A stretch of 64,000 bases of DNA from Opeltia flavorubescens (lineage: Eukaryota > Ascomycota > Lecanoromycetes > Teloschistales > Teloschistaceae). A program made the translations under genes and the position numbers. Under the pieces are notes generated by a model that saw only the letters and a program-made list of their open reading frames with translations, was not told the origin of the DNA and did no database searches. Below, piece after piece: positions 22,420 through 34,571 of the stretch; the stretch's first letter is position 1, and every line of letters starts with the position of its first letter. Location: positions 1,054,001-1,118,000 of the forward strand of contig KE546969.1 of the NCBI GenBank assembly GCA_000442125.1. The letters are read 5' to 3'.

Positions 22420-24809
22420 TCATGGTCCAACGGCATAATTCTCCTCCAAGGCCTTCCAATCAACCACTCCTACCGGTCTGTCTTCCATCTCTGGTTTCTG
22501 CCACTCGTCATCTTCCATCAACTCCCTCTCGATCCAATCGCTCGTCACCCTTTCAGCTACAGCGTTTTCTTCCACACGCCTGACGAAATGAGCTGTCCTA
22601 CCTTCAACGTACCAGCTCCCTCCAAATTCCACCACTCCCTTACTCCCCGCCGGCGTCCATATATCCAAGACCTCCACCCTCCCTAGGCCTTCTACCTTCA
22701 TTCTCCGGAGTACGACCTCGAATCTGCCCAGACCTGTAGCAAATCCACCTCGCACCTTCTTCAGCCACTTTGTCAGGTGCGGTTCGATTCTGTATTCTCT
22801 GCCCAGCGGTGTTTGCAATTTGATCCCAAGAATTTCCGTTAAGAGAACCATGGTAGGACCTGTGCTCCAGCCATGTGCGTGGCTGTTTCGAGCACTGCTC
22901 CAGTAGGCAGGATACTGGATGTTACCATCAATCCTGTAGCCTTCCACGCATGTAGAATTGGTGAACCCGTCGCCGTCAAGCATATATCCCCACATTAATT
23001 CGGCCAGCTCGACAGCAGCGTCGTGATTACCTACCGCGCAGTGTGCCAGCAATTCAAAGCTTGAGGCGAAGGGCGAGATGACATTTGGAAATTCTTCCGC
23101 TGGGGCACCGTATTTCGTCCATCGCTTCCGAAGATTCGTAGAGACCTCTGCCCGACGGGTGCTGTTCGCGATGATCCCAGACAAAAGAGCCCAACTGTTA
23201 CCGTCCTGTGGCATACATTCTTCGTGTCCTCCACAACCTCGTCGGCCTACATTGTCGCCATAAAGTCCTTTCTCCTCGCACCACAGTATCTCTATCCCCC
23301 ACTCCATCCTTTCGCCCACCGCTTTCCACCGCCCAAATTGTGCCCTTGCATACGGGTCTTTGACGATCTCGTCCGCCAACCGAATCGTCAGTCCAAGTAC
23401 ATGGTACATCAGCGACGTCGCTTCCAAGTTATGTCCTGTCATGCCTGGCCGAAGCCAATCTGCAGTGCTCGTCACATGGAATAGTCCCGTTCGGTCTACC
23501 TTGGCGAGACTGTATTCAAACGCCTTGAGGTAGGAACCCCAGTGCGATTGCAGCCAAGGAATATCATTGGTAAAGAGAATGTAGTTCCATACTCCCAGAA
23601 GCGTGTGCATGTGATACGTATCCGAAAACTCACCATGATACCCCATTGGTGGGCCTGCGTATGGCAGTGCGCCATTGGCATACTGCCTTATGAAAAGCGT
23701 ATCGAGCCCGTTTCGAACGGCCACCATGTCGTAAGTTGACACGGCGATTCCAGGCACGGCGATGGCCATATCGCCTGGGTAAGCCATGCGATCGCGTTTG
23801 GCGCCATCAGTGGTGACCGCGGTACCGTTAGCAATGGTGAAGTTGCTGTACCAGGATCCCCGCGGCGAGTGATTATGGTTGACCCGGCGATTGTAGTCGA
23901 TGAGTGAAGATCCTTCGGCGGGATCAATGGTGGTGAGCTGCAAGGTATATGCACCAGAATACCAAATACGGTTAAGAAGTGTAGAAGAAGAGGAGAAATA
24001 GCCCGTGTAGGCGCGTGCATTGGGGTTCGATGGGAAGGCGGTGCAATTAATGTAAAGGGATGAAATGGAGATTCGACGCTTGCGATGATGGGAAGTCTCA
24101 TCATGCAAACCCAGATGCTTTTGATGTTTATCAGGGTGAGAATTGACTACGTCCGGTAGAGAAGGGGCTTCAGTCTCAGACCAAATATCCTCTAGACTAG
24201 GAGAGTGTTCCGGTAAGTAAATAGTAAGGTATTTGAATGCACCTCGAACGAAATCTGGCTTGACGCATGTGATGCCTGTAGATTCAATGGGATGGTAAAG
24301 AGGGAGGTCTCTTGGGCGACTATCACTGGCGTCTGATTCAGGACCAGCAAAGCGGGGAGACTCAGAATAAGCCAGAGCCAGATAAGTTCGATTCGCGCTC
24401 GCCGAGCTGATATCAAAGCACACACTTCGCCCTGAATTAGAAGCGTCGCCAACAAGACTGTACAGGTGTAAGAGTCTACTCACCGGCCGGCGATGTTCTC
24501 GGGAAACTCCAATATAAGGAGACCGCCAGGGTCTAAGGTCGTAGAAGAATCGTCCTGTTGCCAATCGAGGACTGCCTCAGGCGTCAAGACGGGACCTTCG
24601 ATATGCCAAATTTTTTGTGGTCGTATGTGTGACTTGTTGAAAGGAGCCTTGATATACTCGTCCCAAGGTCCTGGGAAAACTGCTTGCGACGGAAGAGAAG
24701 TATGTGATATTCCAGCAGAAGAAGGTAATCTTACATTTCCCACAAATTGATCAAAAACCGCATTGTATGTGAGAGAAAGATAATAATTGAGAAGATCAGA
24801 GATGAACAT
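22420..24809 (-). CDS. GH78-like (alpha-L-rhamnosidase type) six-hairpin glycosidase
   Basis: Two exons, 24484-24809 and 22420-24424, give 776 aa. The 59-nt intron is placed so that LEFPENIAGR joins VCFDISS, the usual beta-sandwich strand before the catalytic barrel; a branch-like CTAAT lies inside. The barrel shows TTDGAKRDRMAYPGDM, the acidic/GDM motif of bacterial and fungal rhamnosidase relatives, then GVWNYILFTND, TADWLRPGM and an AHGWSTGPT segment. No N-terminal signal peptide is evident, so an intracellular enzyme is likely. The glycosidic substrate, probably an alpha-L-rhamnoside, is inferred from the family. The region from about residue 150 to 190 is a low-complexity His/Lys-rich insert. 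Confidence 0.82.
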
Positions 24810-25439
24810 TTTGATTGACCAGATAATCGAACGAAATGCAAAAGTCGTTCATAAGCGCACTGGCACGTCCGTATTTCGCCAACAATCACATATGAAATGT
24901 ACTAGATACTTCAAATCAGGATAAGTGTCAGAGTAGTTGAATAAAATTAGCAACAATTCGAAACCATTAGATCTGGGAGGCCCATCCAACTCACTCCAAA
25001 GTCAAGTTCAGGGGATTGTCGTTTCAAATAGCTATGACGTAATCACTGCCAATGTTGGCCTAAGATGTACCCAACAGGGACTCTTGGCGAACCCTTTTGT
25101 ATTACTGAACACAATTATATCGTAATTGATATAATGATACTACTATCACACAAAAGCAGTCGACTTAAACGCATTAAACCAGCGATATCAGCATGTCATG
25201 GAGTTCGCCTGCCATAACGCTGACAGGGGTTGCCGAGACAATGTATACTTATCGGACAAGACTTGCATCACCAACCCTCAGCTTGTGCTTTCTAGAATTA
25301 TGGCTGAGATCATCCAGAGATTTATCCATTGAGAACAAAGCACAAGGATGAACACATCTTATTCAATCCACATAGAACATACCACTCCTGTCTGGTCTAC
25401 CTATCATACACCGAGTGGTTCACATCATGATATATACAT
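24810..25439. other. Intergenic spacer
   Basis: 630 bp between the GH78-like start codon and the stop codon of the next minus-strand gene. No gene was recognised. Confidence 0.5.
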
Positions 25440-26869
25440 TCATACACTGTACTGTACATCGTATCTTGGGCCGTATTGTGACTGCAGACTCCTCTTTGAC
25501 CTTTCTTCGTGCAAAACAGAAACTCCTCCGGAAATATGCGTCTCTACCATTGGGCCTTGCAAGGGTAGATGCAAGCTTTGCGGGGTCCCTGAGTCCTGCT
25601 CGGGTTGTCGCCGCGATGAAGGGTAGTGGAAAGGGTTGTGCAAAACAGACTTGTCCGACGTAGACCCATGGCGAGACCCGAATATCCATCGTTTATACCA
25701 TGCTTCATGGTTGTGAGATACGGAGGGTGTCGTGGTCCGATAAAGCACCTCCCGTGGGTCTCTGCCCGTCGCTCTTGCGTGGACGTAACGACAGAAGGGC
25801 TTCATTATCGGCGCACATGCGGCGATAATCCCCAGATTGATCTCGAACATTCTGGCAAGAGCATTTGGCAGCCCTTTCCACGTCACGTCCGAGGATTTGA
25901 TTAGACCGGAAAGTGCGGTCCGAACGATACTGGCAAACGCCGTACTGGAGCTCGTTAGGGTTGCCTCGAAAGCGTCTCCAAACGAAGACGGTGAACAGAG
26001 CTTACATGACTCCAAGTCCCATGAGAAAGCAAAGTGCAATCTTGGTACGCTTGCTGATCTGCACATCCCACAAAAGAACAATTGGGAATGCAGCGCAGAT
26101 GAAATCCGAGACGATCGAGAAAACTGACCCAGAACATTAGCCTTCTCGCTTCAATAGACTGGGACAACGGTGGACAGATTCTGAATTATTTGAACAAGGC
26201 TGTGACATCCATCATGTCATATACATTGTTAATGCGGAAAGTCAGACGCTTACCTCCTTGTATAATTATGATGAGCTCTACCGTGTTCTTGCTGAAGCAA
26301 GCGCCCGGTCCCTCCAACGGATTGGTCCAATACTTACTGATTGGACTGCATTGGAAGATCATGAGAAAGATCAGAGGGACGTGAGAAGTAACCAGGAGCA
26401 CGATCAACCCATACAGCCACAGCCGGAGCTTCCTAAAATTCGAAAGGCGCAACAAGAAGAGGCAAATCGCGACCTTCATTAAAAGCAGTGTCACAAAGAC
26501 TTGAATCCAGTCAAGATAGTCATATTTCAAATATTTCTTGAATGAACCAGGCGCGAGATAGGACTTGTGGCGACCAAGGCCATTCGAGACTTCGGCAGCA
26601 ACAAATCCCATGCCGCAGCAATTTGTCATCTAAGAGGAATCAGCCGACTCGAATCCAGTGGTCTCTCGCAACAGGCAGAGGATATGTGTTACCTGCGTCA
26701 GAATCATGACCGCATCGTCTATTCCAAAATTTCGAGTGATGCCGAGCCTCGTAATTGAACGCAGGATTACCACAAGGGTTGATGCAGTAAAGAGAACACA
26801 GTTCACGGCAATGAGTACTGGCCCAAGATTTCGATCGCCGGTCTGCGAATATTGGCCTGTGGAGCCCAT
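25440..26869 (-). CDS. SAT4/rhodopsin-domain integral membrane protein (second)
   Basis: Four exons (26693-26869, 26254-26629, 26006-26123, 25440-25944) give 391 aa. Splicing yields FGIDDAVMILTQ, NGLGRHKSY, a helix pair around LLLMKVAICLFLLRLS, FQCSPISKYW, IIIQGVFSIVSDFICAAFPI, LLWDVQISKRTKIALCFLMG and a final TWKGLPNALARMFEINLGI segment, the standard SAT4-family order. Intron 3 contains a perfect CTAAC branch site just before the AG. It lacks an N-terminal CFEM domain. The cytosolic tail is long and Ser/His/Pro-rich. It differs in sequence from the relative at 13089-14542, so this is not a recent duplicate. Confidence 0.85.
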
Positions 26870-28434
26870 GATGAGACACAAAGACCCTGAGGAGTCATGT
26901 AGCAGTATCCATTGAGATACATAAGAAGAAATGGCCCTCGGGAAAGTGACTTGGGAACAGAAGGAGCAGAGTCGGCTCGTGCTTTCATAACGTCACGAGC
27001 AATACCAAACACCAGTCGGTCAGTGGTCGAGCGGGCAAGCCATAAAATCGAACCTTTCCTAGCTTCAACCATCGCATTGAACGGCATACTCTACGCTGTT
27101 GGAAGTCCAACGAAGACGACGACTTCTGCATGTGATTGGCCGCAAAATAAAGCCAGGACCGTTCCTTGCAGCTAATAGCGCCGCCATGTGGGAAAAAGGC
27201 CAAGTGGGCTGAGATTGTGGATTCAAATTAGGGCCTTCTCTTCGTCATCCCGGATGCTGCAGCTACTCCAGATGTCATTGAACATGCGCACCAATAGAAA
27301 AGCGATGTCTTGCGGAAGACCCCAATAACAGATTCCGCAAAACGGAGAACACGAGGGACACATGTACCCCACATACCTGGCCACAAATTATTCTCCGATG
27401 GTTGTCACACCGTCTCTAAGAGCCGTGCGCCCACGCTACGCTGAAACGCATTTAGAAGTAACCTGATGTGGCAATGATATGATCTTCTATTCATACTATG
27501 GTTAGATACCAAGAAGTACGACATCGAAGTCCCTCAGTAATTAAATCCTAAGATGTATCGACTAGTTATTTGGTCTCTCGGCGACGAGAATCCCGGCGTC
27601 ATGTAGAGCCTTCCCACCTCACCCCTAAGGTACTTGAGACTTCGTAGGAATAAAATGTCATAGGATCAAACAAAACAACGGTCTTCATTTCCCCATGTTC
27701 TGGCGGAGGCAGCTGCTAAAGATGCCAGAGGATTTGGTCACCGTTGGATGCAAAAATATCGAGGAGAGACTGGGTTCGATTGGTCATGTAGATCTCCTTT
27801 GAATATTAATATGGCTGCAAAGGATTCGGCTACAATTTGGTTATTTTATGATTTTAATCCTTGGGGTCCGAAATAGATACGTTGCGGCGATATACCCAAA
27901 ACGCGCTTCTTGCAAAGTAAATATCCTCCCCTCATCAGTCTGGCGGTCTCTTTCATATGAGGTTCCTGTCAGCATGCGTACGCCTGCTTTCTTTGCGATG
28001 ATCGCGAAGGCCTCAAATCATGCTTTATAGGCACAATTTAAGTTCGCTGAAGCTGTTGTGGTTAATAAAGGCGTGCTTCTATCATATAAAGGGCCGTCTT
28101 AGCCACTTTACCTCCAGCATGGTAGCTCCTATGATTTTTGGGAGAATACTCCAGCCTCTGCTCAACACTTATCTCAAATGCAGTACGTTAGGCCTCTTGA
28201 TTATGTCCTACGATACTGCGATCCTATGAGTCTTATGTAGCATGTCTTGGCGACTTTAGTTTTCTGGGGACGGCAGCAGCGGCTCAAGAAATCCTGCCGA
28301 CGTCGGATCGCTGAATATCATATGTTCGCCTGCTGCAAGTCTCCAAGACGCAGCCGGCTGAGGGATTGCGTGGTCCGTCGTTGTTATTCATATACATTAA
28401 TTATCCCAACGGGACCATTCTTTTTGCAGTAGCT
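26870..28434. other. Long intergenic region, no gene recognised
   Basis: 1.56 kb. The first 300 bp should be the promoter of the SAT4-like gene. Short plus-strand ORFs between 27848 and 28432 (60-69 codons) have no motif, and I could not join them into a protein I recognise. No terminal repeats were seen. Confidence 0.5.
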
Positions 28435-29663
28435 TTAGCGATGCTCGTACGGAGATGAGGGAAGCTCCGCGATTTTCGGCTCATGTCTCGAGGAATGCAG
28501 TTCCACTGGTGGATGTGATTGAAAAGACTGATAGGACTGTCTCGTATCATTAGGAACTTGCGACAACCTGGGATCTGGAGGTGGCTGGGAGTATCTTGAA
28601 TCTGGGTAAGGTTGATGTGCACCGTCAAGAGGCGGGCTGTATGGATATGGAGCCTTTCCGACTGATACACGGTTGTCCATGGGCTGGTATGCTGGCAAAG
28701 GACTAAGATGCGGGTTCGTAACCTGGTGGCTTTGCCGTGTGATATCCGGAGAAGGCAAAGGACTAGTGTTTCCCGGACTCTTGGGTTCCGAGTAATATGA
28801 GAGGATAGAGTTGTGCTCTTCAAGCCGACTATTATGGAGCTCCGTTTCCCTTATGTGAGCCTTCTCCACTAATCTCGCGACAAGGGTAGCATGAGCCTTT
28901 TTCAGGGTCTTCTTGACGAAGCTGGTGGCCATCACATTGCATTTCATATCGACGTCTTCCCGTAGCCAAAGGCCGTCCTTTGGGACTCCTAATCCCATCT
29001 CGACGGGCTCCTTGGGTTCATGAGGGAGTGTCCCTCCAAGGCTCCATTTATCTTTGATATCTAGTCCGAGGGGTGCGTAGACGTGGGTTTGGAGACCGCC
29101 TTTCAAATCATGAAAGCAAACATCAAATTCCGTCCTGCCGTGGTAACCTGGAAAATAGTTTATTCTATCGTCATGTTGAGGTCAGTCCAGCCACACCATA
29201 GAGGCCACGATGAACGGGATAGCCTACTTGTCGACCACGTGGTACCATATTGAGTGGTACTCTTCGGGATTCGCTCTACGAGGTGCTTTGACGGGATGCC
29301 GCTCGATGACTAGTCCCAGTCCCGTCAGCAATTATAGGCGAGATTCCAAAGCTGTGAACGCGCAGGGACGCTCTGGCAAACACTATGGATATAGCGGTCG
29401 AATCTTTCCGTTTCGCTCGTTATGAAGATGCGAAGCAGTGGAGGACAAGTACTTGGGTATCACACACCTAGAGGATTCAAGCTGATTTGTCAGCTTGCGC
29501 AAGGGTAATAGCAGTCCAGATAAGAGACACTCCACTCCTGAAACAGAGTTGGACAGACGTACTCGATCATCTCATAATGATTGTGTAAAGTTTCCAAGAC
29601 TGTTTCGCGGGTGATAGATGCTGGCAAAGGCGTTATGGTTGTGAAGACCGTTCGCTTCGACAT
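28435..29663 (-). CDS. DUF7053-type fungal protein with a 14-nt microexon
   Basis: Four exons (29563-29663, 29468-29481, 29228-29309, 28435-29164) give 308 aa. The N-terminal domain reads MSKRTVFTTITPLP...ETLHNHYEMI, then DLNPLVIERHP, WYHVVDKINYFPGYHG and KGGLQTHVYAPLGLDIKDKW. This matches a common fungal domain family (DUF7053, label from memory) of unknown function, possibly of the START/SRPBCC lipid-binding fold. The 14-nt exon is needed to bridge HYEMI and VIERHP in frame with canonical GT-AG sites on both sides. The C-terminal third (from about residue 180) is Pro/Ser/Tyr/Gln-rich and probably disordered. Confidence 0.85.
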
Positions 29664-30352
29664 ATTTCGCTAGATGAATAATAAGTCCTAAAATGTATTG
29701 AGTTGGTATGAAGTGGAGCAAGGGACGAAGCAGAAAGACGTATTTGAAACGGAGTAGTTTTATAATTTTATGTCATGATTGCCTTGCGCTGCGCAAAGCT
29801 GGAACCCAAGAGCAGCGATCCCTATTTTGGGCTTGGTATGTTCTAATAATAGCAGACAGAATGTGTGATCTTACACCAACAGCCACGTCCGTCTCACCTC
29901 ACCTCGTTGGCCCAAGCTTTGCTAATTCAGCATAGTTCAGACCCAGTTTTATCTTTTTGCTACTGTGTGCGCATAGATTGTGCCTTTCTTCTTATGTTGA
30001 TAATAGACAAGACGCTTTTCCTTGGTCAGACACGTTCATATGTTCATTTAGTGCCATCGACTTTGCGGCACTTTAAGTCTTCTGAATCTATCGAGTCTGC
30101 GACGATGGAACCTGTTAATGCCAATACACATCAAGACAGCTCTAACGTAACACTCAGACTAGCTTCCTTGATATTGTAGAAAATTTGCAGATATTTATTG
30201 ATGTTGGACCGACTTGTCTTGTCAAACATGGTAGAGATTTGATGCCACCTTGGTGCTGATCAATTGCTTTGAGCAACGGTCTTTCGACTTCTGGCTTTTA
30301 CCGTAAGTTCTTCAATAGAATCGTTCCAGTCACAGCGTCATTGAGGTACATG
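29664..30352. other. Intergenic, no gene recognised
   Basis: About 690 bp upstream of the DUF7053-type gene. A 104-codon plus-strand ORF (29865-30179) lacks motifs and is not called. Confidence 0.4.
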
Positions 30353-30586
30353 TTACGGATTTCCTAGATACCGTGTATGCCGTCCATTCGTTAAATCTGT
30401 AGATCCTTTCAACGATGGGAAACTATAAGTGAGGCCCAGGTCTCGCAGCAGCGCATTGCTTTCTGGTTCGAAGAAGGAGGTGTCCCAGGTGTTTCTTAGA
30501 TTTTTTAGGTATTTGAATTCCCAAGCGCTGGGCCGGGCGTTCAAGTCTGCTGTGTCACATAACACTGCTTCCTCTCCTCCGGACAT
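30353..30586 (-). CDS. Possible small hypothetical ORF (77 aa)
   Basis: A frame with ATG at 30586 encodes a charged, soluble-looking peptide starting MSGGEEAVLCDTADLN, with balanced composition and few runs, unlike most shadow ORFs. It faces away from the esterase gene and starts about 175 bp before it. No family is recognised, and it may be a chance ORF or a relic exon. Confidence 0.25.
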   Translation of the reverse strand: MSGGEEAVLCDTADLNARPSAWEFKYLKNLRNTWDTSFFEPESNALLRDLGLTYSFPSLKGSTDLTNGRHTRYLGNP

Positions 30587-30761
30587 CTTCCAACCTATGA
30601 GGCCACTTCAAGGCTAGCGTCGATCTCTCTTTAAGCACAACGGTCTTTTCGTCCTTCCAGACATTAATCTCGTTGTGATTGCATCTCTCTGGCTTGACTA
30701 GAAACGTTCCTTTGAATCTTTTGCACACACACTCACTTCTCGCTCATAAGTCCTTTGCAAT

Positions 30762-32081
30762 ATGCTCCAGCTTCTCACGTCCATTTCGACGCTCGTGCTT
30801 TTTGGCCGTAATGTCAATGCCTTCGTCCCTCCAATGTTCGACAATGGCCAAGTTCAGCCTGGCTGCTACAACCCGCCAGCAATCCCTCAGAACCTGACTA
30901 CCGCACCACAGCGCTGGCGTGATACACCGTCCGTGCCTCCAATTGTGGCAAGACAGGTTGGCAAAGTGTGGCCGGGATGGCAAGGTGTAAAATATCTCTT
31001 CACGTTGTGAGTAGTCATCTTTTGCCGGCCAACCATCGCTCATCAGAACAGCGGAGATTCTTATACCAGCACAAGCTTCAACATTCACGGTGCTCAGCCA
31101 AGCCCGGAAAACCCGCTGGGCAATCCAGCTTACCCTGGTGCCACCTCTGCCGATGGACCCAACTACGTCGACTTCTTGACTACTACCTACAACCAGAGTT
31201 TCATCCAGACATTCAATCTAGGATATGGTGGTGCCACTATTGATCCATCTCTTATCGGCTCTCCCTATGGGTTAATCGTGCAATCATTCCGACAGCAGGT
31301 TCAGGAAGAGTTCTTACCAACATATGCCCGTAATTCTGGCGTTGGCTGGAGTGGTTCCAACAGTCTCTTTACAGTTTTCTTTGGCATCAACGATGTGATC
31401 CTGTCTTACGCTCACCGGAACTCAACCCTCAACTACTTGCTCATCAAGTCATACGAGAGCCTCGTTCATCAGGTCAGCGAGATGATCCAAGACCAATGTT
31501 CGGTACTTACCAAGCCGTGCTTTTAGCTATACGCAGCTGGGGCTCGCAATTTTCTCTTCCTGAATGTGCCGCCCATTGATCGCTCCCCAGGCATGTTGGC
31601 TCGTAATGCCGCTGATCAAGCATCAATGGCTGGATACATTGGTAATACTCCATTAATTGTCATAGTCATGATGTGATACTGACTGCCGAGGCTAGGGGAG
31701 TTCAATTTCCGTCTGATATTATTGGTCTACAACCTTGCGGTCCACTATCCCGACACAACTGTATGGCTATTTGATACGAACTGGCTGTTTACCCGGCTTC
31801 TCAATAATGGACCAAAGTCTTTCACACTGACATCTAGCTATGTCAATATCACCGATTTTTGTCCAGCCTATCAGCAGTGAGTTTACCCATTTCATAGCTC
31901 GGTTATAGCCTATCTCCTGATTATCTGACCTTATGGCTACAGTGGGACGCCAACTTTGAACTATTTCGACCCCTCGTGCGGTGCACCTGTGGACGGGTAC
32001 CTATGGCTGAATGACCTACACCCAACCTATCCCGTGCATAACCTTATTGCATCCGAGATTGTACAGCAGATCACGAGTTGA
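30762..32081 (+). CDS. Secreted GDSL-type esterase (CE16-like)
   Basis: Five exons (30762-31006, 31052-31472, 31527-31641, 31696-31876, 31943-32081) give 366 aa. A signal peptide of about 20 residues leads (LLTSISTLVLF...NAF). Splicing creates TFGDSYTSTSF, the catalytic GDS serine block, then GYGGATID, FFGINDV (the GxND block) and a C-terminal DLHPTYPVHNLIA carrying the Asp and His of the catalytic triad. This is the pattern of CE16 acetylesterases that remove acetyl groups from plant-wall carbohydrate. Several N-glycosylation sequons (NLT, NST, NIT) support secretion. The exact substrate is inferred. Confidence 0.9.
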
Positions 32082-32806
32082 GGTCAAACTGCCGAGAATA
32101 AAATGAGACAGGGCTCGAATGAATGTTAAGTGTAAGACGGGTCTGACGGGCCGGTAATATGTGTGATGTGCTACTGATTCTTTGTTTTATTTTGCTTCTT
32201 GTCGTTGAAGCATAATGAGAGGACTTGTATATTTATATCTGTACTTGCTACAATAAATGTACTTGCTTTCCATTTGTCGATGCTCTTCGTCTCGGTATTA
32301 GAGTTGCACGTCGATAATCTGTCTACTCCCTTACAAGGAAGATCACCACTTCCAATCCATGGAATGGAAATTATGCCGTTAAGGAAGGGAGCTTTAAGAG
32401 CGTTTATCAAACATCGAATGTTCTCAGGACCTTTAAGTCCAATATTGTAGAGATGTCTTGGAAAGCTTAGAGCACAAACCTTTCTCATATGAGCCCATGA
32501 TTTAGTTCTTGGCTTTATATGAGAAGTTATATCTTAAACAGCTTAGCTGCGGGCNGACTTCGGTTACTAGCTAGTCTCGCTAGGCTTCTTGTAGACTTTT
32601 TGTCAAAAGGAAATGCATACAAGGGGCAGAAATGAAGATTGCATAGCCAACTGTCAGCCTGATCTGCTTAAGGTATCTTACATTGACCTAAGTCGGCAAT
32701 AAACTAACAGCCACCCGGACTTCAAGATTCGGCCATTTGCTGGTAGTCTTGAGCTTCATGATTCCACAATGGCATAAGCTGGATTGATCAATCACATTCC
32801 ATATCG
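32082..32806. other. Intergenic spacer
   Basis: 725 bp including one ambiguous base (about 32555). No gene or repeat recognised. ORFs on both strands are motif-free. Confidence 0.5.
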
Positions 32807-34107
32807 ATGTCTAACTTTGATCCTAACGCCATTCTGCGCGGCGCGCAGCTTACAGTAGTCGGGGGTTCGTAGACTCAACATTGCAAAGCTATCGTACAAG
32901 CTGAATCATGTATCAGCTTTCAGGGCTCTACAAAATCCTAATCTCTTCAAATACGAGCAATATCGGCAAGCGGCCATAGCGGTATGCGCCGGTATCCTTA
33001 TCAGAGTGATTGTAGCTATTCCCGTATGCTCCAGTTGTTCCTACATAGATTTGCCTCATTGGCTGACAGATTTTAGATTGTGGTGGTCAAGGTGGCCTTG
33101 TGGTCCCTCTCCTTCTTCATAGACTTTGAGTTAGCGACATGGGATGATCAACTGGTTGGAGGCATGGACTTTGTCGCCAACTCAGTCCTCCAGATTCCAT
33201 TCTTCTTAATGAGTCTGATGCGTTATATAACACCTACTCTGGATCACATGTACGAGATTCATTTGTACCTTGTGAGAGATTGCTAATGGCACTAGGTTTA
33301 TGGACTCGTTGCAATGGGTTGATCAGACTTATGTGGCAAAACACAAATCAGAGGACCCCAACACCTTGCGGGCGATGTATTATCCAAATCTGCGAATGTA
33401 CTCGACTCATGGAGATTCCAGCAAAAAGAAAGCCCCAATGGACGCGGTAATGATTTTCCTCTACCGATTTGGACGGCGGGCTGCCATTTCTCTGGGCATC
33501 TATTTATTGTCGTACCTTCCGATTGTGGGGCGTTTTGTCCTCCCAGCTGCAAGTTTCTATACATTCAACGATGCAGTCGGTCCAGTGCCAGCAACAATGA
33601 TCTTTGGAAGCGGTATCTTTTTACCAAAGAGGTACTTGATCATTTTTCTGCAAAGTTATTTCTCTTCGAGAAGTCTGATGAGAGAATTGGCAAGTTCTCA
33701 CTAGCTCGTTCTAGGTAGCCAGAAGTCGCTGACTGCGATAGCTTGAGCCATATTTCTCTAGAGTTCGCTTCAACAAAGAGCAGAAGCGCCTGTGGTTCCG
33801 TGACCGCGAAGGTCTCCTTTTCGGCTTTGGCGTAGGATTCTACGTCTTTCTCAAGATTCCCTTAATGGGTGTTTTGATATACGGCATCGCGGAAGCCTCC
33901 ACCGCATTTCTCATCACCAAGATCACTGACCCTCCTCCGCCGCCGGCTTATAGCGAAAAGTTCGCTGAAAGCCAGGTACGCTGGACGAATAAACATGAGT
34001 TTCTACGGCTCCCGTTGGCGAACCTAGATGGATATAATGTAAGTTCAGACAAGCATGAGCAAGATCCAGTAAGGAAAGGCGAATTGCCAGGCAAGAGATT
34101 TTCCTAG
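32807..34107 (+). CDS. RRT8/LDS-like multi-pass membrane protein
   Basis: Five exons (32807-32864, 32917-33023, 33077-33249, 33296-33689, 33742-34107) give 365 aa. The product has several hydrophobic helices (AVCAGILIRVIVAIPIVVVKVALW, FVLPAASFYTF and FGFGVGFYVFLKIPLM regions) and ends with AEASTAFLITKITDPPP, a pattern I associate with fungal outer-spore-wall protein RRT8 relatives. In yeast these sit on lipid droplets near the forming spore wall. Intron 4 (33690-33741) begins with GC, not GT, and is needed to join MREL to LEPYFSRVRF. A GTAAGT at 34038 could start a further intron and shorten the tail to end just after GYN. Confidence 0.8.
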
Positions 34108-34571
34108 TGAACCTAGTATCAAAACATCGCCGTTTACGGAAAGGGAAGAATCAATGTTCAAGAATAAACATCTTGAAGGATAATACACTTTAACATTGTA
34201 CATTCCTCACTGGCTATGGACTCAGCTAGGTGGTGATTGAATGACTGTGGACTTTCTCCTTCCATTTCAGGATCTACCCCGCACTCTTTCGCCGCCCTCT
34301 TCCCAGCTATCATCTTAGCAGCTAAGGCGTGTCCAATGACTGATATCAGATGTGGAGGCTTCTCTTATCAAACAGAGAAGCTTGTTTCTTGTATCATGAC
34401 ATCTGAAGTTGGCCCATGGTTGGCACTACTGTTCCACTCGTCCACTGCATTGCCCCGCGTCTACCTCCAGGCTATCTCCATTTTTGTATTGTTTATGCCA
34501 TTGCGCTTTATACTCTTGTTTCGTACGATAATATATCGTGACCTTAATCTGAGAGCAATTGGATCTAGAAG
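34108..34571. other. Intergenic spacer
   Basis: 464 bp between two plus-strand genes. A 121-codon ORF running into the formamidase start has no recognisable motif. Confidence 0.45.

Noticed and set aside
13089-26869. Secondary-metabolite gene cluster
   Set aside because: No PKS, NRPS, terpene synthase, cluster-type regulator or efflux pump is present.
27848-28432. Three consecutive short plus-strand ORFs that might be exons of one gene
   Set aside because: No combination gave a protein I recognise, and no conserved motif was found.
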